Positions 5,936 through 8,232 of a stretch of 8,232 nucleotides of DNA are shown one piece after another. The notes under the pieces are model-generated. The model had not been told where the DNA came from, did not search any database, and saw only the letters and a list, made by a program, of their open reading frames with translations. Position 1 is the first letter of the stretch; each line of letters opens with the position of its first letter. Source of the DNA: CAZLLV01 sp964560325 (GTDB taxonomy: Bacteria > Acidobacteriota > Thermoanaerobaculia > Multivoradales > DATKCC01); NCBI GenBank assembly GCA_964560325.1, contig CAZLLV010000354.1, positions 1-8,232 on the forward strand, written 5' to 3'. Position numbers and translations under genes: made by a program.

Positions 5936-8232
5936 TCACCGTAGGCTGCGGAGCATGCGTGCGCCACCCCGGGCCGAGGCGGCACCGCTCCGGAAGCTGC
6001 CGGTCATGGTCGAGCGGTCGGGCGTCAGCGTCAGCCGGAGGGTGCCCGCCGACTCGCGCTGCGCGCCGCGCTCGGTGAAGCGGAGGGTGACCTCCCGCCC
6101 GTCGACGCTCCCTTCGAGGTCGATCGGAGTGCGCCGCGCTCCGGGGAGCGAACGGCCGTTCTCCTGGATCTTCTCGCCGTGGCCGGTCAGCCGGTCGCCG
6201 TCCTGCCGCAGGTAGACGCGGAAGCCGAGGCGGAGGCCCTCGTAGCGCTCGACGGCGCTCGACCGAATGCGGGTCTCGAGCTCCCACCAGCCGGCGAGGT
6301 CTTCGTGCTCGGCACGCCGCGGTGCGGGTGCGGGCCGCTCCTCCGGCCGGCGCGCGCGCCCGGCCCGTGCCGCCTCGGCGTCGGCCTCCTCCGGCTCGGC
6401 CTCTTCCAACGCGGCAAGACGCTCCTCCTCGAGCCGCTCGCGCTCCTCCGCCTCCCGGCGAGCCTCCTCGCGCGCCTCGCGGCGTTCGAGCCAGGCGGCC
6501 AGGAGACCGCGCTCGTCCTCGTCCTCCCCCGGACAGCGCGGCTCCGGCATCTCACTGGCGAGGAAGAGCTCGCTCACCGCGCGCCGGCCGCGCGGCGCGC
6601 AGTCCTCCCGGAGCGGCATGCCGGTCGCCGGGTCGATCCGCCGCTCGACCACCCCCTCCGGCCGCGGCCAAGCGGCGATCGGCTCGTCCCGCTCGGCCGC
6701 CGCCGCCATCCGCCCCCAGACCGGCGCCGCGAGCCGTCCGCCGGTCGCCCGCGGGCCGATCGTGCGCGGCTGGTCGAAGCCGATCCAGACGACGCCGACG
6801 TGGCGGGGCGTGTAGCCAGCGAACCAGGCGTCGGTGTTGTGGTCGCTCGTCCCGGTCTTGCCGGCGACCGCTCCCCGGACGCCCGCCGAGAGCGCACCGC
6901 GCCCGGTGCCCCGGCGCACGGCGTCCGCCAGCACGTCGTCGACCAGGTAGGCGATATCCGGATCGAGCACCCGCTCGCGCTCCGGCTCCACCTCCCACAG
7001 CACCTCGCCGTCCGGCCGCGACACCCGCAACACGAGCCGCGGCTCGACGCGCTCGCCGAGACCGGCGAAGGCGCTGTAGGCGCGCGCCAGCTCGAGCGGC
7101 GAGACGTCGACCGTGCCGAGCGCCATCGACGGCTCCTCCGGGATCGGCGGCTCGATGCCGACCCGCTCGGCCATGCCGGCGACGTCGCCGGTGCCGACCT
7201 CCTGCGCCAGCCGGACCGTCGCCACGTTCTTCGAGCGCACCAGCGCATCGCGGACGGTCACCCGGCCGTCGTACTCGTCGCCGAAGTTCTTCGGGCTCCA
7301 GGTGCGCTCCCCGACGAGCTCGACGGTGAGCGGCGTGTCGTCGAGCACGGTCGAGAGCGGGTGTCCCTCGGCGAGCGCCGCCGCCAGGACGAACGGCTTG
7401 AAGGCGCTCCCCGGCTGCCGGCGCGCGTGCGAGACGCGGTCGAACGCCGAAGTTTCGAAGTCGCGCCCGCCGACCCAGACGAGCACGTCGCCGGTGCGGG
7501 CGTCGAGCAGCACCGCCGCGCCCTGGAGCGGCTGGCCATCGCCGCCGGGGAACGGCCCGAGGGCGCCCCGCTCGGCGGCTCGCAGCCGGCTCGCCAGCGC
7601 CTCCTCGGCCGCCCGCTGCGCCCGGCGGTCGAGGGTGGTCCAGACGCGCACCGGCTCGGAGTAGATCGACGGGCCGAAGCGCTCCTCGAGCCGGCGCCGG
7701 ACCGCCTCGGCGAAGTAGGGCGCGGCGCCCGGGCGGCTCTCCCGCGGCGGTGGCGGCGAGGGCGTGACTCCGAGCGGCGCGTCGGTCGCGGCCTCCGCCT
7801 CCTGCTCCCCGAGCCGCCCCTGCTCGACCATCAGGCGCAGCACCAGGTTCCGCCGTTCGCGGGCCGCCTCCGGGTGCTCGCGCGGGTCGTAGTGCGAAGG
7901 CGCCTTCGGCAGCGCGGCGAGGAGCGCCGTCTGGGCACGCTCAGGCGAGCGGCACCGTGGCCGAAGTAGTTTCGGGAGGCGGCCTCGATCCCGTGCGCGC
8001 CGCCGCCGAAGTAGATGTGGTTGAGGTAGAGCTCGAGGATCTCCTCCTTCGAGAAGCGCTCCTCGATCGCCCGCGCCACCCGCATCTCGAGGATCTTGCG
8101 CCGGAAGGTGCGATCGGTCGCCGGAATCCGTTCGGAGAACAGGTTGCGGGCGAGCTGCATGGTGATCGTGCTGCCGCCCTCCGCGACACGCCCCTCGCGC
8201 AGGTTGGCGATCGCGGCGCCGCCGAGCCTCAG
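5936..8232 (-). CDS. Class A penicillin-binding protein (PBP1A-like), frameshifted, 5' partial, with C-terminal extension
   Basis: Bifunctional peptidoglycan synthase: a GT51 glycosyltransferase polymerises lipid II and a transpeptidase cross-links stem peptides on the outer face of the inner membrane. The start, membrane helix and first GT51 motif lie beyond 8232. Visible GT51 motifs are EGGSTIT (8161-8181), then RKILEMRVARAIEE, KEEILELYLNHIYFGG and GIEAASRNYFG. Transpeptidase motifs are SAFK (7397-7408, nucleophile Ser), SKN (7226-7234) and KTGT (KTG at 6851-6859). A frame break near 7936 separates the GT51 part from the rest; adding one base restores LSVAQTALLAALPKAPSHYDP, as in intact homologues, giving about 765 residues in the window. 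After the transpeptidase there is a charged Glu/Arg coiled-coil-like linker (about 6344-6532) and a beta-rich domain to the stop (about 5939-6310) that is not part of a standard PBP1A. The gene could be a true pseudogene or intact with a sequence error; the good conservation on both sides favours the latter. Confidence 0.93.
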   Translation of the reverse strand, partial: EARRRRDRQPARGACRGGRQHDHHAARPQPVLRTDSGDRSHLPAQDPRDAGGAGDRGALLEGGDPRALPQPHLLRRRRARDRGRLPKLLRPRCRSPERAQTALLAALPKAPSHYDPREHPEAARERRNLVLRLMVEQGRLGEQEAEAATDAPLGVTPSPPPPRESRPGAAPYFAEAVRRRLEERFGPSIYSEPVRVWTTLDRRAQRAAEEALASRLRAAERGALGPFPGGDGQPLQGAAVLLDARTGDVLVWVGGRDFETSAFDRVSHARRQPGSAFKPFVLAAALAEGHPLSTVLDDTPLTVELVGERTWSPKNFGDEYDGRVTVRDALVRSKNVATVRLAQEVGTGDVAGMAERVGIEPPIPEEPSMALGTVDVSPLELARAYSAFAGLGERVEPRLVLRVSRPDGEVLWEVEPERERVLDPDIAYLVDDVLADAVRRGTGRGALSAGVRGAVAGKTGTSDHNTDAWFAGYTPRHVGVVWIGFDQPRTIGPRATGGRLAAPVWGRMAAAAERDEPIAAWPRPEGVVERRIDPATGMPLREDCAPRGRRAVSELFLASEMPEPRCPGEDEDERGLLAAWLERREAREEARREAEERERLEEERLAALEEAEPEEADAEAARAGRARRPEERPAPAPRRAEHEDLAGWWELETRIRSSAVERYEGLRLGFRVYLRQDGDRLTGHGEKIQENGRSLPGARRTPIDLEGSVDGREVTLRFTERGAQRESAGTLRLTLTPDRSTMTGSFRSGAASARGGARMLRSLR
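5939..6310 (-). other. Beta-rich C-terminal domain fused to the PBP
   Basis: The last 124 or so residues of the PBP. The segment opens with LAGWWELETRI and continues with alternating strands: GLRLGFRVYLRQDGDRLTG, EKIQENGR, RTPIDLEGSVDGREVTLRF, then GTLRLTLTPDRSTMTGSFRS. The regular 'strand, turn with DG or GD, strand' pattern suggests a small beta-barrel or sandwich (lipocalin- or avidin-like in style). It is joined to the transpeptidase through the charged linker and would lie in the periplasm. I have an unverified impression that similar segments end other proteins of Acidobacteriota; no function is known to me. Confidence 0.6.
6344..6532 (-). other. Charged Glu/Arg helical linker in the PBP
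   Basis: About 60 residues very rich in Glu, Arg and Ala (for example REAREEARREAEERERLEEE), with no helix breaker until a Pro near its end. It is most simply a long single alpha helix or coiled coil between the transpeptidase and the beta-rich C-terminal domain. A Pro/Arg/Ala-rich hinge follows (about 6311-6343). Confidence 0.65.
7931..7945 (-). other. Apparent one-base deletion (frameshift) in the PBP gene
   Basis: On the minus strand the GT51 frame reads CGC CTG AGC GTG CCC AGA and then loses all family resemblance, ending at a stop at 7831-7833. From GCC at 7936 the next frame reads AQTALLAALPKAPS, the expected continuation. Restoring one G (GTG GCC CAG) joins the two. The event is a single missing base in a G or C run, at about 7936-7938. 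Confidence 0.85.

Noticed and set aside
5911..5985. Upstream start of the App1-like protein at 5985
   Set aside because: It would overlap the end of the PBP gene, and the added 25 residues lack family similarity; ATG 5910 has AGGA at suitable spacing.
4720..6078. Plus-strand frame of 452 codons opposite the App1-like gene
   Set aside because: Antisense shadow of a gene with clear HAD-like motifs; repetitive Arg/Val/Glu composition.
6179..7969. Long plus-strand open frame of about 596 codons opposite the PBP gene
   Set aside because: It is antisense to strongly supported PBP motifs, is made of low-complexity Arg/Ala/Pro/Asp sequence and has no recognisable domain; high-GC coding bias opens such frames.

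Overview
The window is very GC-rich and densely coded. Codons favour G or C at the third position, which leaves long open frames antisense to real genes. The gene content suggests a Gram-negative-type soil or sediment bacterium. It includes a PknB-like Ser/Thr kinase with a membrane anchor, a DUF2007 protein, a class A penicillin-binding protein (PBP) with an added C-terminal domain, and an App1-type phosphatase. The combination resembles Acidobacteriota (Thermoanaerobaculia-like), but this is an impression from family knowledge; Myxococcota or a related phylum is possible. No rRNA, tRNA, CRISPR array, insertion sequence or prophage was seen.

Layout: (1) Positions 1-3204, minus strand, hold a tight five-gene run. 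In transcription order it contains a DUF883/ElaB-YqjD-like membrane-anchored protein, an 82-residue hydrophobic protein, a calcineurin-like metallophosphoesterase, a DUF2007 protein, and a transmembrane Ser/Thr kinase whose 3' end lies beyond position 1. Gaps are 1, 12, 34 and 1 bases, so one transcript with translational coupling at two junctions is likely. (2) A 143-base divergent intergenic region (3205-3347) separates this run from (3) a plus-strand YihY/BrkB-family membrane protein with a C-terminal cytoplasmic domain (3348-4640). (4) Convergent to it, on the minus strand, is a probable two-gene unit: a class A PBP (5' end beyond position 8232) followed by an App1-like DUF2183 phosphatase.

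The common theme is the cell envelope: peptidoglycan synthesis (PBP), possible phospholipid or phosphate-ester turnover (App1-like), membrane proteins (YihY, DUF883, the 82-residue protein) and membrane-linked signalling (kinase, possibly DUF2007). Two points stand out. The PBP reading frame is broken by an apparent single-base deletion near 7936, between well-conserved halves. The same PBP carries a charged helical linker and a beta-rich C-terminal domain not standard for this family. I did not find a clear-cut new defence or mobile system.
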